A stretch of 64,000 nt of DNA from Rhizobium grahamii CCGE 502 (GCF_000298315.2 NZ_AEYE02000023.1:30071-94070); one strand, 5' to 3'. Counted from the first letter of the stretch, positions 26,368 through 35,668 are shown. Notes: generated from the letters alone by a model not told the origin. A program made the numbers and translations.

Positions 26368-26880
26368 ATGAGCATGCGCGAAAAGATCGAAGCGGCGGCG
26401 ACACGGTATCCGAACCAGCGCTCGGCGATCATGCCCGCGCTTCTGATCGCCCAGAAGGAGCATGGCTATCTGCCTGGTCCGGTGCTGGAGGAGGTCGCCG
26501 ACATCCTCGGCGTCGAACGGATTTGGGTTTACGAACTGGCGACCTTTTACACGCTCTTTCATACCGAACCGATGGGCCTGTTCCACCTGCAACTCTGCGA
26601 CAATGTTTCCTGCATGCTGCGTGGATCGGAGGAGCTGTTGAAGCATCTGGAAACGGTCCTTTCAATCAAGAAGGGCGAGACCACCTCGGATTGGTTATTC
26701 ACGCTTTCGACCGTGGAGTGTCTCGGCGCCTGCGAGATGGCTCCGGTCATGCAAGTCGGCGACGATTACCACGGCAATCTTGATGTCGCGCGGGTAGATG
26801 CACTCCTCAACAGTCTTCGGGTAGCAGCAGCGCCGCCATCAAACTCTGAGCAGGCTTCAACGCAGCCGGTAGGAGAGTAG
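26368..26880 (+). CDS. nuoE: NADH-quinone oxidoreductase subunit E
   Basis: NuoE (24-kDa subunit) holds the [2Fe-2S] cluster N1a beside NuoF in the NADH module. Ligands are visible at Cys77 and Cys82 (LCDNVSC) and at Cys118 and Cys122 (ECLGACEMAP). At 170 residues it is of bacterial length. VYELATFYTLFHTEP is the conserved segment before the cluster. It lies between nuoD and nuoF with spacings of 16 and 4 bases. Confidence 0.94.
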   Translation: MSMREKIEAAATRYPNQRSAIMPALLIAQKEHGYLPGPVLEEVADILGVERIWVYELATFYTLFHTEPMGLFHLQLCDNVSCMLRGSEELLKHLETVLSIKKGETTSDWLFTLSTVECLGACEMAPVMQVGDDYHGNLDVARVDALLNSLRVAAAPPSNSEQASTQPVGE

Positions 26881-26884
26881 CACG

Positions 26885-28150
26885 ATGTTCGAGCCGGTTC
26901 TCCTCCAGAATATCGACCGGCCGGATAGTCATTTGCTGTCGACCTATGAGGCCAGCGGCGGCTATCAGGCGCTGAAGAAAGTGCTGAGCGAGCACACGCC
27001 CGATGAAATCATAGGCCTGGTCAAGGAATCAAACCTGCGCGGTCGCGGCGGTGCCGGTTTTCCGACGGGCATGAAATGGAGCTTCGTGCCGAAGCGGGGC
27101 GCCAAGCCGAATTATTTGTGCTGCAATGCCGACGAAGGCGAGCCCGGCACCTTCAAGGACCGGATCATCATGGAGCGCGACCCGCACCAGCTCGTAGAGG
27201 GGCTGGCGGTTGGCGCCTACGCCATTGGCGCCAATACGGCCTATGTCTACATCCGTGGAGAGTATATGACCGCGATCCGTCGCCTGGAGCAGGCGATCGC
27301 CGAGGCTCACGAAAAAGGTTACCTCGGACGCAATATCCTGGGCTCTGATTTCGATTTCGCCGTGCATGTCCATTGCGGTGCAGGCGCGTATATCTGCGGA
27401 GAGGAGACCGCGATGCTCGACTCGCTCGAGGGCAAGCGGGCGCAGCCCCGCCTGAAGCCGCCTTTTCCTGCAGTCGAAGGACTCTACGCCAGTCCGACGG
27501 TCATCAACAACGTTGAGACGCTCGCCTGCGTGCCGCATATCGTGATGCGGGGTTCAAGGTGGTTTCGCGAAATCGGCCCGGACAAGAGCCCCGGCCCGAA
27601 GCTCTTTTGCCTGAGCGGACAAGTGTCCAAGCCTGGCCTCTATGAATTGCCGATGGGTATATCGTTGCGCGAGCTGGTCGAGAACCGCGCCGGCGGTCCC
27701 TTGCCCGGGCGCAGGATCAAGGCGGTGATCCCAGGTGGAGTCTCGGCGCCGGTCATCCCGGAGAGCGGGCTAGATGTGGGGATGGATTTCGACTCGCTCG
27801 CTGCCGTGGGCTCAATGCTTGGTTCAGCCGGGGTGATCGTGATCGACGATACCACCTGCATGGTCAAAGTCGCCACCCGCATCATCGAATTCTTCCACCA
27901 CGAGTCCTGCGGCAAGTGCACGCCTTGCCGCGAAGGGCTGGACTGGGTTGTCAAGGTGCTGCGCCGGATCGAGGCGGGGCAGGGGGAACGAGGCGATCTG
28001 GAACAGCTGGACGCGCTCTGCAAGGGCATTTTTGGCAATACGTTCTGCGCTCTTGGCGACGGCGCGGCTATGGGATTGCGGGCCGCACTCAAGCATTTCC
28101 GCGATGAATTCGTTGCCCATATCGAAGAACGGGCGTGCCCGTTTCACTGA
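26885..28150 (+). CDS. nuoF: NADH-quinone oxidoreductase subunit F
   Basis: NuoF (51-kDa subunit) binds NADH, FMN and the [4Fe-4S] cluster N3. The 421-residue protein shows the glycine-rich nucleotide motif GRGGAGFPTGMKW (about 53-65), the FMN segment NADEGEPGTFKDR and ESCGKCTPCREG with Cys342, Cys345 and Cys348, completed by Cys388. All residues for electron entry from NADH are present, so this complex should use NADH rather than ferredoxin or F420. A ggagag site precedes the ATG. Confidence 0.95.
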   Translation: MFEPVLLQNIDRPDSHLLSTYEASGGYQALKKVLSEHTPDEIIGLVKESNLRGRGGAGFPTGMKWSFVPKRGAKPNYLCCNADEGEPGTFKDRIIMERDPHQLVEGLAVGAYAIGANTAYVYIRGEYMTAIRRLEQAIAEAHEKGYLGRNILGSDFDFAVHVHCGAGAYICGEETAMLDSLEGKRAQPRLKPPFPAVEGLYASPTVINNVETLACVPHIVMRGSRWFREIGPDKSPGPKLFCLSGQVSKPGLYELPMGISLRELVENRAGGPLPGRRIKAVIPGGVSAPVIPESGLDVGMDFDSLAAVGSMLGSAGVIVIDDTTCMVKVATRIIEFFHHESCGKCTPCREGLDWVVKVLRRIEAGQGERGDLEQLDALCKGIFGNTFCALGDGAAMGLRAALKHFRDEFVAHIEERACPFH

Positions 28151-28182
28151 GGTGCGCTGGGAGTTAAGACCGCGAGGAAGTC

Positions 28183-30798
28183 ATGGTTTCAGTCACGATC
28201 AATAGCCAAATGCTGGAAGTGGAAGGCGGGTCTACGGTGCTGCAGGCCGCCCAGCGTTTGGGCATCGACATTCCAACCTTCTGCTATATGAAGCGGCTGC
28301 CGGCGCTGGCCTCCTGCCGCATGTGCCTGGTGGAAATCGAGGGGCAGCGCAAGTTGCAGCCGTCCTGTGCCACCGCTGTCACCGACGGCATGGTGGTGAA
28401 AACGAACACGGCGCTCATCGAGGAAACGCGCTCGTCAATGCTCGACATGCTGCTCGCCAACCACCCCCTCGACTGTCCGATCTGCGACAAAGGCGGCGAG
28501 TGCGAGCTTCAGAACCAGGTGATGGCATACGGACCCCGCGAAAGCCGGTTCCGCGATGCCAAACGTGTTTTCCACTCCGAGGACATCCGCCTCAGCCCGG
28601 TTATCATCATGAACGTCAACCGCTGTATCCAGTGCCAGCGCTGCGTGCGGATGTGCGAGGAGGTGGTCGGCGCGGTCGCTTTGGGTACGATCGAAAAAGG
28701 CATGGACACCGCCGTCACCGGTTTCGAGGGCAGTCTTGCAAGCTGCGATCAATGCGGCAATTGCGTCGAGGTCTGTCCTGTCGGTGCGCTGATGAGCTTC
28801 CCTTATCGCTACAAGGCGCGGCCTTGGGATCTTGACGAGACCGACACGGTCTGCCCGCATTGCGGCACCGGCTGCCAGCTGACAGTCGGCACGCGCAAGG
28901 GCGAGTTCATGCGCGTGCGCTCGAAGTGGGATGAGGGGCTCAACCGAGAAACGCTTTGCGTACGGGGACGTTTCGGCCTCGATTTCGTCACAAGCCAGGA
29001 CCGGATCAAGCGGCCGATGGTCCGTCGGGATGACGCTCTCATTGCAGTTTCCTGGGAAGAAGCCGGAAGCTACCTTCGTCAGCGGCTGTCGGCCGTCGAG
29101 GAAAAGGCCGCAGGCGGGCTTGCCTCACCTCGTCTTCCAAACGAGGTGCTCTACCAGTTTCAGAAGCTGATGCGGACACAGTTTAATACAAACAATATTG
29201 ACTGCTCGTCGCGCTGGTCCACGCCTCTGGAGACTTTGGGTCCACTAATGGCGGGCTTTTACACCCGCGCCCCGCTTCAAGAGGTGATCGGCAACGATTG
29301 CGTGCTCGTCGTCGGAGGCAATGTGACCGAGGAGAACCCGGTCACCGAATATCTTCTGCGTGACGCTGCGCGCCGCCGGCAGACCGGGTTGCTCATGCTC
29401 TCGACGCGGCCCTCCCGCCTGGACGCCGATGCACAGGCGGTCGGTCGCGTTCTGCCAGGCGCTGAGGCAGCAGGCCTTGCCAAGGTAGTGGCCTCTGTCG
29501 TGGCGGCCGCGGGAAAGGACCTGCCGGATGACGTTCTTGCCAGCATCGTCGCAGTAACAAGCTCGCCACCGGCGACCACCGATGAGGATGCTATCGCCAC
29601 GGCGCTTCTCGCAGGGGGGCGCGCAACCGTGCTTGTGAGCGTCGACGTCCTGCGGTCCCTCACTGCACGCACTACGCTGCAGCAGCTTGCCAACCTCTTG
29701 CAGCTCCTTAGCCTGCTCGGCAAGGAACCGAAGATGCAGTTGCTCTTCGACCGCGCCAACCAGATGGGCGCATGGGACATGGGGGTTCTGCCGGCGGCAC
29801 TGCCGGGGCTTGCCTCGGTCGCCGATAGCGCGGCGCGCGCCAGTTTCGAGCGGGCCTGGGGCGGCAAGATCCCATCTGAACCAGGTGCGGATTTCGACGC
29901 CATGCTTGAGCTCTGCAACACGGGGCAATTGGGCACGCTCTATATAACCGGAAGCGACCCATTGCTGTCTTATCCCGACCGAACGTTCGTCGAGCGCGCG
30001 CTCGGGGCAGCAGATCTCCTGATCGTGCAGGACGCGTTCCTTACGGATACTGCAGGCCTGGCCGACGTGGTGCTGCCGGCAGCGACGTACGGCGAAGAAT
30101 CCGGTACCTTCACCAATAATGAGGGCCGGATAACGAAGGTCAGAAAGTTCCGCGACCCGGTTGCCGAGGCCCGGGGCAATCTGGCGATCTTCGACTTTGT
30201 CGCAGGACTTCGAAGCAATGCGCCGCAGCCGCCATCTATCCAAACCTTGATTTTCGACGAGATCGCTCGGCTGGTTCCCGCTTACCAGGGACTAAGCCAG
30301 GATCGGCTTGGCGCTGACGGAGCTTTCACTCAGGACGTCCTTGCGCCGCCGCCTGGAAGCTTCTTCGCTTCACCGCATATTCCCATTGCCAGCGACCAGC
30401 TCGTTTTGGTCACCGGGAACTGCCTGTTCCACAATGGATATCTTACCGAGCGCTCGGAAACCCTGAACACGGCCGCCGATGACCCTTATGTCGCAATGGG
30501 GGCGTGGGACGCCGCTCAACTTGACCTTTCGGACGGCGATCGGGTGGTCGTGCGATCCGCAAAAGGCGAACTGACGGCGAAGCTCAAGGTCGACAGGCGC
30601 TTTCCTCGAGGACTCGTGTTCGTGCCCGAAAACTACAGAGCCCTTCGCCTCAACAGCCTGATGAGTCGGGGCGTGTATCCCTGTCCGGTCGATGTTCATA
30701 AGGCGCACGTACCACTCGAGATCGCCACTCTTGCCAGCCTCGGGGCGCAAGCCGAGATCCTAGGCCAAGACACCGCAGGTCGCTCACCGCTACCCTGA
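28183..30798 (+). CDS. nuoG: NADH-quinone oxidoreductase subunit G
   Basis: NuoG (75-kDa subunit) carries several iron-sulfur clusters and a degenerate molybdopterin-oxidoreductase domain. The 871-residue product shows full ligand sets: N1b at Cys34, 45, 48 and 62; N5 at His94, Cys98, 101 and 107; the ferredoxin pair at Cys148-151-154-158 and Cys188-191-194-198. It also has the additional N7 site (CPHCGTGC at 224-231 with Cys259), which many complex I enzymes have lost. The remainder is a molybdopterin-type fold without obvious molybdenum ligand. It ends the plus-strand operon, eight bases from the converging CBS gene. Confidence 0.95.
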   Translation: MVSVTINSQMLEVEGGSTVLQAAQRLGIDIPTFCYMKRLPALASCRMCLVEIEGQRKLQPSCATAVTDGMVVKTNTALIEETRSSMLDMLLANHPLDCPICDKGGECELQNQVMAYGPRESRFRDAKRVFHSEDIRLSPVIIMNVNRCIQCQRCVRMCEEVVGAVALGTIEKGMDTAVTGFEGSLASCDQCGNCVEVCPVGALMSFPYRYKARPWDLDETDTVCPHCGTGCQLTVGTRKGEFMRVRSKWDEGLNRETLCVRGRFGLDFVTSQDRIKRPMVRRDDALIAVSWEEAGSYLRQRLSAVEEKAAGGLASPRLPNEVLYQFQKLMRTQFNTNNIDCSSRWSTPLETLGPLMAGFYTRAPLQEVIGNDCVLVVGGNVTEENPVTEYLLRDAARRRQTGLLMLSTRPSRLDADAQAVGRVLPGAEAAGLAKVVASVVAAAGKDLPDDVLASIVAVTSSPPATTDEDAIATALLAGGRATVLVSVDVLRSLTARTTLQQLANLLQLLSLLGKEPKMQLLFDRANQMGAWDMGVLPAALPGLASVADSAARASFERAWGGKIPSEPGADFDAMLELCNTGQLGTLYITGSDPLLSYPDRTFVERALGAADLLIVQDAFLTDTAGLADVVLPAATYGEESGTFTNNEGRITKVRKFRDPVAEARGNLAIFDFVAGLRSNAPQPPSIQTLIFDEIARLVPAYQGLSQDRLGADGAFTQDVLAPPPGSFFASPHIPIASDQLVLVTGNCLFHNGYLTERSETLNTAADDPYVAMGAWDAAQLDLSDGDRVVVRSAKGELTAKLKVDRRFPRGLVFVPENYRALRLNSLMSRGVYPCPVDVHKAHVPLEIATLASLGAQAEILGQDTAGRSPLP

Positions 30799-30806
30799 GG
30801 GTCTCG

Positions 30807-31247
30807 TCAGTGATATCTGGCCCCACAGATGTAGTCTTGCAACTCCTGCTCGGTGACTTGCGCTTCGTCGAGCCTATGTTTGACCACATCACCGATGCTG
30901 ACCACGCCGACAACGTCGTCCCCATCCATCACCAGCACATGACGTGTCCGCCGCTGCGTCATGATCTCCATCGCGACGGGCAGCAAATCCCGTGTGGAGC
31001 AGGTCGCAATATCACGGTTCATGATATCCGCAACGCGCATCGCCGCCGCCTCTGCCCCATATTCCGCTACGGCATTGCAGCAGTCCCGCTCCGACAATGT
31101 ACCGAGGTGTCTGCCGCCAGATTGGCTGACGACGACGAAGCCGATATTGTTGTCGCGAAATAGCCTCAGGACTTCCATCACTGTCTGATCGCCGGCGACG
31201 GCGATGACACCGACACCCTTGTTCTTCATGATTTCACCGACATACAT
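30807..31247 (-). CDS. tandem CBS-domain protein linked to nuoHI
   Basis: Two CBS domains make up nearly all of the 146 residues: the first around GVIAVAGDQTVMEVLRLFRD to GTLSERD (about 12-55), the second around DIATCSTRDLLPVAMEIM to DDVVGVVSIGDVVKHRL (about 75-130). Such modules usually bind AMP, ATP or related nucleotides and report energy state. No catalytic domain is attached. The start ATG at 31247 follows gacggaggg; the longer frame upstream lacks a site. It lies 40 bases downstream of nuoI on the same strand, so it is the third gene of a nuoH-nuoI unit. An energy-charge control of this complex I would fit but is inference. Confidence 0.85.
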   Translation of the reverse strand: MYVGEIMKNKGVGVIAVAGDQTVMEVLRLFRDNNIGFVVVSQSGGRHLGTLSERDCCNAVAEYGAEAAAMRVADIMNRDIATCSTRDLLPVAMEIMTQRRTRHVLVMDGDDVVGVVSIGDVVKHRLDEAQVTEQELQDYICGARYH

Positions 31248-31287
31248 CTGACCCTCCGTCTGTCTGCGCCTGCGGCTGGCGCTGCGT

Positions 31288-31854
31288 TCACTTTCGTCGG
31301 ATATTCTGCCACCAGTTGTACCCCTGTGGCTCGCTCGCAGCGACCAGAACATCCTGTTCGGTGTTCAGGCGCGCAGGTACAACGCCGCCGCCGGTCGCCG
31401 CCTTGCCTGGCTTGCCGAGCAGATCATCCCGTCCGATCACCAAGTCACGCGAGGAAAAACTTGCGAATTCGTATTGCTGGCCCAGCGCGATCGCGTCCGC
31501 CGGGCAGGCGTCCTCGCACAGTCCGCAGAAGAGACACCGTGCCGTGTCGATCTCGAACTTTGCCGGGTGACGGCTGCCCTTCTCGTCTTCGTAGGGAACG
31601 ACTTCGATGCAGTCGCAGGGACAAATACGGGCGCAGAGTTCGCAAGCCACGCATTTGATCTCGCCCTCGTCGTCGCGCTTCAGGAAGTGGTGCCCACGGT
31701 AACGCGGGTAGGGCAACCATTTTTCCTTGTCCGGGTACTGCATGGTCACGGATTTGGAGAACATGTAGCTGAAGGTAAGCGCCAAGCCGCTCGCGAGATC
31801 GGCGAAGAAAGCCCAGCCGATCCATGTCCCAATGCTGTCTCGTGCGCGCGACAT
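31288..31854 (-). CDS. nuoI: NADH-quinone oxidoreductase subunit I
   Basis: NuoI (23-kDa, TYKY) carries the clusters N6a and N6b. The two ferredoxin motifs are complete: Cys68-71-74-78 (CVACELCARIC) and Cys107-110-113-117 (CLFCGLCEDAC). The 188-residue product has an amphipathic N-terminus for membrane contact and a C-terminal tail longer than average. It lies on the minus strand between nuoH and the CBS gene. Its separation from the A-G block is unusual, since it normally sits between H and J. Confidence 0.94.
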   Translation of the reverse strand: MSRARDSIGTWIGWAFFADLASGLALTFSYMFSKSVTMQYPDKEKWLPYPRYRGHHFLKRDDEGEIKCVACELCARICPCDCIEVVPYEDEKGSRHPAKFEIDTARCLFCGLCEDACPADAIALGQQYEFASFSSRDLVIGRDDLLGKPGKAATGGGVVPARLNTEQDVLVAASEPQGYNWWQNIRRK

Positions 31855-31884
31855 CGCCGCCCCACATCGGAGCCGCTACGGCCC

Positions 31885-32871
31885 CTAGGAGAAAAGAAGA
31901 CCAGTAATGATTATGTTCGCCATCGACAAAGGAAGCAAGACTTTCCATCCGATCGCCATCAGCTGGTCATAGCGGTACCGGGGGAAGGTGAAGCGGAACC
32001 ATATAAACAAATAGAGGAAGAATGCCACCTTGAGGGCAAACCAGAGGAGTGGTGGCAACGGGATCAGTACCCCGTTCCAACCGCCGAAGAACAGAATCAC
32101 CGCCAGGACCGACACCAAAAGGACGATGGCATATTCACTGATCATGAAGAACGCAAAGCGGATGCCACTATATTCGGTATGGAACCCGGCGCCAAGATCG
32201 CCTTCCGCTTCCGCCAGGTCGAAAGGAATGCGCTGTGCTTCGGCCAATCCGGCGACGAAGAACACGACGAATCCGATCGGTTGATAGACGATGTTCCAGA
32301 CATTGGCTTGCGCTCGCACAATTTCGAGCAGGCTCATGGATTGCGCCATGATGACGACGCCAATCACTGCGAACCCCATCGGGATCTCGTAGCTTATCAT
32401 CTGCGCGCAGGTCCTGAGGCTGCCCAGAACAGCGTATTTGCTGTTGGCGGCCCAGCCGCCAAAGATGACCCCATACACTTCGATCCCGAGCACAGCGAAG
32501 ACAAAGAGTATCGCTACGTTCATGTTGGAGACATAGAGGGAAATCTCGTTGCCGAGCACCGAGATGGATTCGCCAAAGGGGATCGCGACGAACACCACGA
32601 AGGGAGGAGCGAGCGCGAGAATGGGGGCCATCTTGAACAGGAAACGGTCAGCGTCGGCCGGGATGTGGTCCTCTTTGGTCAAGAGTTTGATACCGTCCGC
32701 CATCGGTTGCAGCAGCCCATGCCATCCAACGCGCATCGGCCCCATTCGTTGCTGCATGTGCCCCGCGATCTTGCGTTCCAGCCAGGTTAGAGGCAACGGC
32801 AGCAGCAGCAGCATCGCAATCAGCAACGCGACCTTGAAGACGATCAATCCGAGGGCGACGATGAGTTCCAT
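31885..32871 (-). CDS. nuoH: NADH-quinone oxidoreductase subunit H
   Basis: NuoH forms the membrane part of the quinone chamber. The 328-residue protein has about eight helices. It contains WLERKIAGHMQQRMGPMRVG (core ERKI..H.Q.R.GP) near residue 30, and the acidic loop AEAQRIPFDLAEAEGDLGAG (core PFDLAEAE) with the conserved Glu residues. It is the first gene of the minus-strand unit nuoH-nuoI-CBS, so this unit needs its own promoter in the 410-base gap to 33283. Confidence 0.94.
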   Translation of the reverse strand: MELIVALGLIVFKVALLIAMLLLLPLPLTWLERKIAGHMQQRMGPMRVGWHGLLQPMADGIKLLTKEDHIPADADRFLFKMAPILALAPPFVVFVAIPFGESISVLGNEISLYVSNMNVAILFVFAVLGIEVYGVIFGGWAANSKYAVLGSLRTCAQMISYEIPMGFAVIGVVIMAQSMSLLEIVRAQANVWNIVYQPIGFVVFFVAGLAEAQRIPFDLAEAEGDLGAGFHTEYSGIRFAFFMISEYAIVLLVSVLAVILFFGGWNGVLIPLPPLLWFALKVAFFLYLFIWFRFTFPRYRYDQLMAIGWKVLLPLSMANIIITGLLFS

Positions 32872-33282
32872 TATCCGCAGCTACCTATTCACGGGTTGAA
32901 ACACGTGACCAGACTTTGGCTCCGGCGATGCACCGCGTACTTTGTATGCTTGTCAGGCAACAGAATACAACGGCAACGCAACCCATACAATGCGGCCGCC
33001 TCATGTCGTTGCAAGCACGAAGACATGCCGCATCTGGGCGCTGGTCACGCTTGCCGAACAATGGACATAGCCACTCGTCCCGTCGTCGTGTGAAAGATGT
33101 GGCTGGCTCGTAGATGATTGAGGCGAAACGCTGACCGCAAATCGAGGCGGCATCTTGAGATGATGCCAAAAAATCCCAAACAGATTTTTCACCCGTGCTG
33201 TGTTCGGCGCAATGATGTGCCTTAGCGTCTTGCGAATGAATGGCTACCTGTATCCCTATCGATATCTGAGGCGTCGTGCGTC
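32872..33282. other. divergent promoter region between nuoH and a monooxygenase
   Basis: No gene is supported. The region must hold promoters for nuoH (minus) and the FMN monooxygenase (plus). I could not identify a convincing operator or a -35/-10 pair. Confidence 0.4.
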
Positions 33283-34602
33283 ATGGCAAAATCTCTGCAT
33301 CTTACAGCTTTCATGCGTCCGGTCAGTCTGCACACGGGTGCTTGGCGCTATCCTGGTTCCTATGCCGACGCGAATTTCAATTTCGGCCATATCAAGTCGT
33401 TCATACAAAAACTTGAAGCCGCTAAGTTCGACGCCTTTTTCATGGCGGACCATCTGGCGCTGTTGAACATGCCTGTCGACGCACTGGTGCGCAGTCATAC
33501 CGTCACATCGTTCGAGCCATTCACGTTGCTTTCGGCTCTTGCCGCGGTCACCGAGAAGATCGGTCTTGCCGCCACCGCGTCGACCACGTTTGACGAGCCC
33601 TATCATGTGGCGCGGCGCTTCGCCTCGCTGGACCACATCAGCAACGGACGCGCAGCATGGAACATTGTGACCACCGCCAATCCCGACTCTGCACGGAATT
33701 TCGGCCTGGACGAGCATATAGAGCATGGCGAACGCTATGCACGGGCGCGCGAATTCTATGACGTCGTAACGGGCCTCTGGGACAGCTTTGCCGACGATGC
33801 CTTCATCCGCGATCAGGAGAGCGGCATCTTCTTCGACGTGGAGAAAATGCATGTTCTCGATCACAAAGGAGCTGAGCTGAGTGTCCGTGGCCCGCTCAAT
33901 ATTGCACGACCCGTCCAAGGATGGCCGGTCATCGTCCAAGCAGGTCAATCGGAGCCCGGTCGCCAGCTGGCCGCCGAGACGGCCGAGCTCGTCTTCTGTT
34001 CGCCCCGCGATCTTTCAGCCGCCAAGATGCTTTATGCCGACATCAAAGGACGAATGCCGGCTTTCGGTCGCAACCCTGAATATCTGAGGATCTTGCCTGC
34101 GGCACTCATCGTGATCGGTGATACGGTCGATGAGGCGAGGGCCAAGCGTGACAAGCTCGATAGCCTCGTCCACTACGACAGTGCAATCGCTTCACTGTCC
34201 ATTGCACTTGGACACGACGCCTCGGGATTCGATCCGGATCGGCCCCTACCGCCGATCCCGGAAACCAACGCCAGCAAGACCGGCCGCGCGCAGGCGCTGC
34301 GTCTGGCGGAGGAAGAGAAATTGACGGTTCGCCAGCTTGCCCGGCGCTACGGCGGCTATGCCGGGCTTGCTTTCGTGGGGACGCCGCAAACAATTACAGA
34401 TGACATGGAAGCCTGGCTTGCAGACCAGGCCGCTGATGGTTTTACTGTCGTCTTTCCGTACCTCCCCCAAGGTCTCGATGACGTCACGCAGCGGCTGATC
34501 CCCGAACTGCAACGCCGTGGTCTTTTCCGCCGGGACTATAAAGGCGCGACCCTGCGTGAGCATCTGGGGCTTCCCCGACCAACGAATAGATTCTTTGGGT
34601 GA
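33283..34602 (+). CDS. FMN-dependent monooxygenase, NtaA/SnaA/DszA (luciferase-like) family
   Basis: The 439-residue protein belongs to the reduced-flavin monooxygenases that oxidise substrates such as nitrilotriacetate, dibenzothiophene sulfone or alkylated sulfur/nitrogen compounds. Visible signatures are GAWRYPGSY near residue 20, FFMADHLAL, SFEPFTLLSALAAVTEKIGL, PYHVARRFASLDHISNGRAAWNIVTT and QAGQSEPGRQLAAETAE (quoted in parts; cores PYHVAR, RAAWN, GQSEPGR). It must obtain reduced FMN from a separate reductase, which is not adjacent. The substrate cannot be told from sequence. It stands alone, with a terminator-like hairpin about 320 bases downstream. Confidence 0.85.
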   Translation: MAKSLHLTAFMRPVSLHTGAWRYPGSYADANFNFGHIKSFIQKLEAAKFDAFFMADHLALLNMPVDALVRSHTVTSFEPFTLLSALAAVTEKIGLAATASTTFDEPYHVARRFASLDHISNGRAAWNIVTTANPDSARNFGLDEHIEHGERYARAREFYDVVTGLWDSFADDAFIRDQESGIFFDVEKMHVLDHKGAELSVRGPLNIARPVQGWPVIVQAGQSEPGRQLAAETAELVFCSPRDLSAAKMLYADIKGRMPAFGRNPEYLRILPAALIVIGDTVDEARAKRDKLDSLVHYDSAIASLSIALGHDASGFDPDRPLPPIPETNASKTGRAQALRLAEEEKLTVRQLARRYGGYAGLAFVGTPQTITDDMEAWLADQAADGFTVVFPYLPQGLDDVTQRLIPELQRRGLFRRDYKGATLREHLGLPRPTNRFFG

Positions 34603-35005
34603 TCACGGTCGGAATTCCAGGGTCAGGAAGGGGACGCGGAACGATATTCCCCAGTTATTGCAGGCATCACAGACCACGGCGCGCTCAGCCCGCTACCGGG
34701 CGTGCGGCGAGCCAGTCTTGTTGATGGGCATCAGGCCGATGGGCGTTCCTCGTCGAAGTGTGCAGCGGCTTCTTTCAACGCGCTTTGATGTTTGCAAGCG
34801 GATCTCGTTATTGCCCCATTGAGACCAATCACTGCAGATAGACAGCCAAGCTGACAGCTGACATCGAGACGGCTATCGGGGACGTCGGTGCGCTGAGGTA
34901 GCCTCTATCCCTGATAAAATTGAAGCGCGCGCTCTTCAGGCGGGCGCTTTTGTTTGTGCAAGCTCTGCGGATGACGGGGTGCGCCCCGTTGGGGCGGAGC
35001 TTTGC
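34603..35005. other. non-coding region between convergent genes
   Basis: No gene is supported. It contains the hairpin at 34923-34956, described separately. The stretch near 34640-34800 resembles decayed coding DNA, but I could not assign it. Confidence 0.4.
34923..34956 (+). terminator. terminator between monooxygenase and HD-domain genes
   Basis: A stem of nine pairs with one internal mismatch (aagcgcgcgc with gcgggcgctt around tcttcag) runs into a T-rich tail, ttttgttt. On the other strand the stem is followed by tcaatttta, so it may serve both convergent genes. Confidence 0.55.
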
Positions 35006-35488
35006 CTACCCCAGCCTGATTGGCTTGCCGCAAATCTGACTGGCAAGTCTGAGGCCCTCCCGATACTTGGAGGAATCTATCCCGGTCTTCTCGGCCTGGG
35101 CAAGATTGTCTTTAAGATCGGCAACCTTGACCGGGCGGGCAAGTTCATTCTTCAAGGCTCGCGCGACGAACGCGTCATCGGTTTCGTCACGTCGTCTGGT
35201 CAGTGCGTCGACGGCCTCGATGACCGCTGGCGTGAATCCCTCGTCCCGCAAACGGTCCAACGTCCACCCGGGTCCCTTTTCGACGACATCATGCAAGTAG
35301 GCGACGGCGCGCTCACCACCGCTCACCGCGTCAGCCACCCGTTTGCAATGCAGGAAATAGGGCTCGCCCCCTTTGTCGGTTTGTCCCATGTGCGCTTTGA
35401 AGGCGATCTTGACTGCACGCAGGAGATCGGAAGCGGGCTGATCATCATGCTCGTTGATCCATTCACGTTGATGGGCAGCCATTGTCAT
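35006..35488 (-). CDS. stand-alone HD-domain protein, (p)ppGpp hydrolase-like
   Basis: The 160-residue protein is a compact HD-fold enzyme like the hydrolase domain of RelA/SpoT proteins and like small alarmone hydrolases (MESH1 type). Visible metal and catalytic residues are H in PYFLHCKRVADAV, the H-D pair in VAYLHDVVEKGPGWT and D in VKVADLKDNLAQAEKTG. The ordering and spacing fit SpoT. No synthetase or regulatory domain is attached. If active it would remove the 3'-pyrophosphate of (p)ppGpp or a similar nucleotide. The start ATG at 35488 follows ggaaggg; ATG 35482 is an alternative. The long upstream frame to 35638 has no site. Confidence 0.72.
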   Translation of the reverse strand: MTMAAHQREWINEHDDQPASDLLRAVKIAFKAHMGQTDKGGEPYFLHCKRVADAVSGGERAVAYLHDVVEKGPGWTLDRLRDEGFTPAVIEAVDALTRRRDETDDAFVARALKNELARPVKVADLKDNLAQAEKTGIDSSKYREGLRLASQICGKPIRLG

Positions 35489-35668
35489 GTCCCTTCCAGG
35501 ATAGTTGCTATCGTATTTCTGACCGGTCGAGAAGAATTCGGACTTCTTCAAAACGGCGTTTCCGGTCACCATCGGCCTCGTTCGGGGAGTAGCATGCGCT
35601 TGAAACACAGAACCTGACGAGACGATGCGGCTTGTCAACTTTGTCGAATTCGCACTCGAACATGTCGG

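Noticed and set aside
31474-32790. Plus-strand frame of 438 codons opposite nuoI and nuoH
   Set aside because: It is the antisense shadow of two certain genes, with a His/Glu/Asp-rich composition typical of such shadows.
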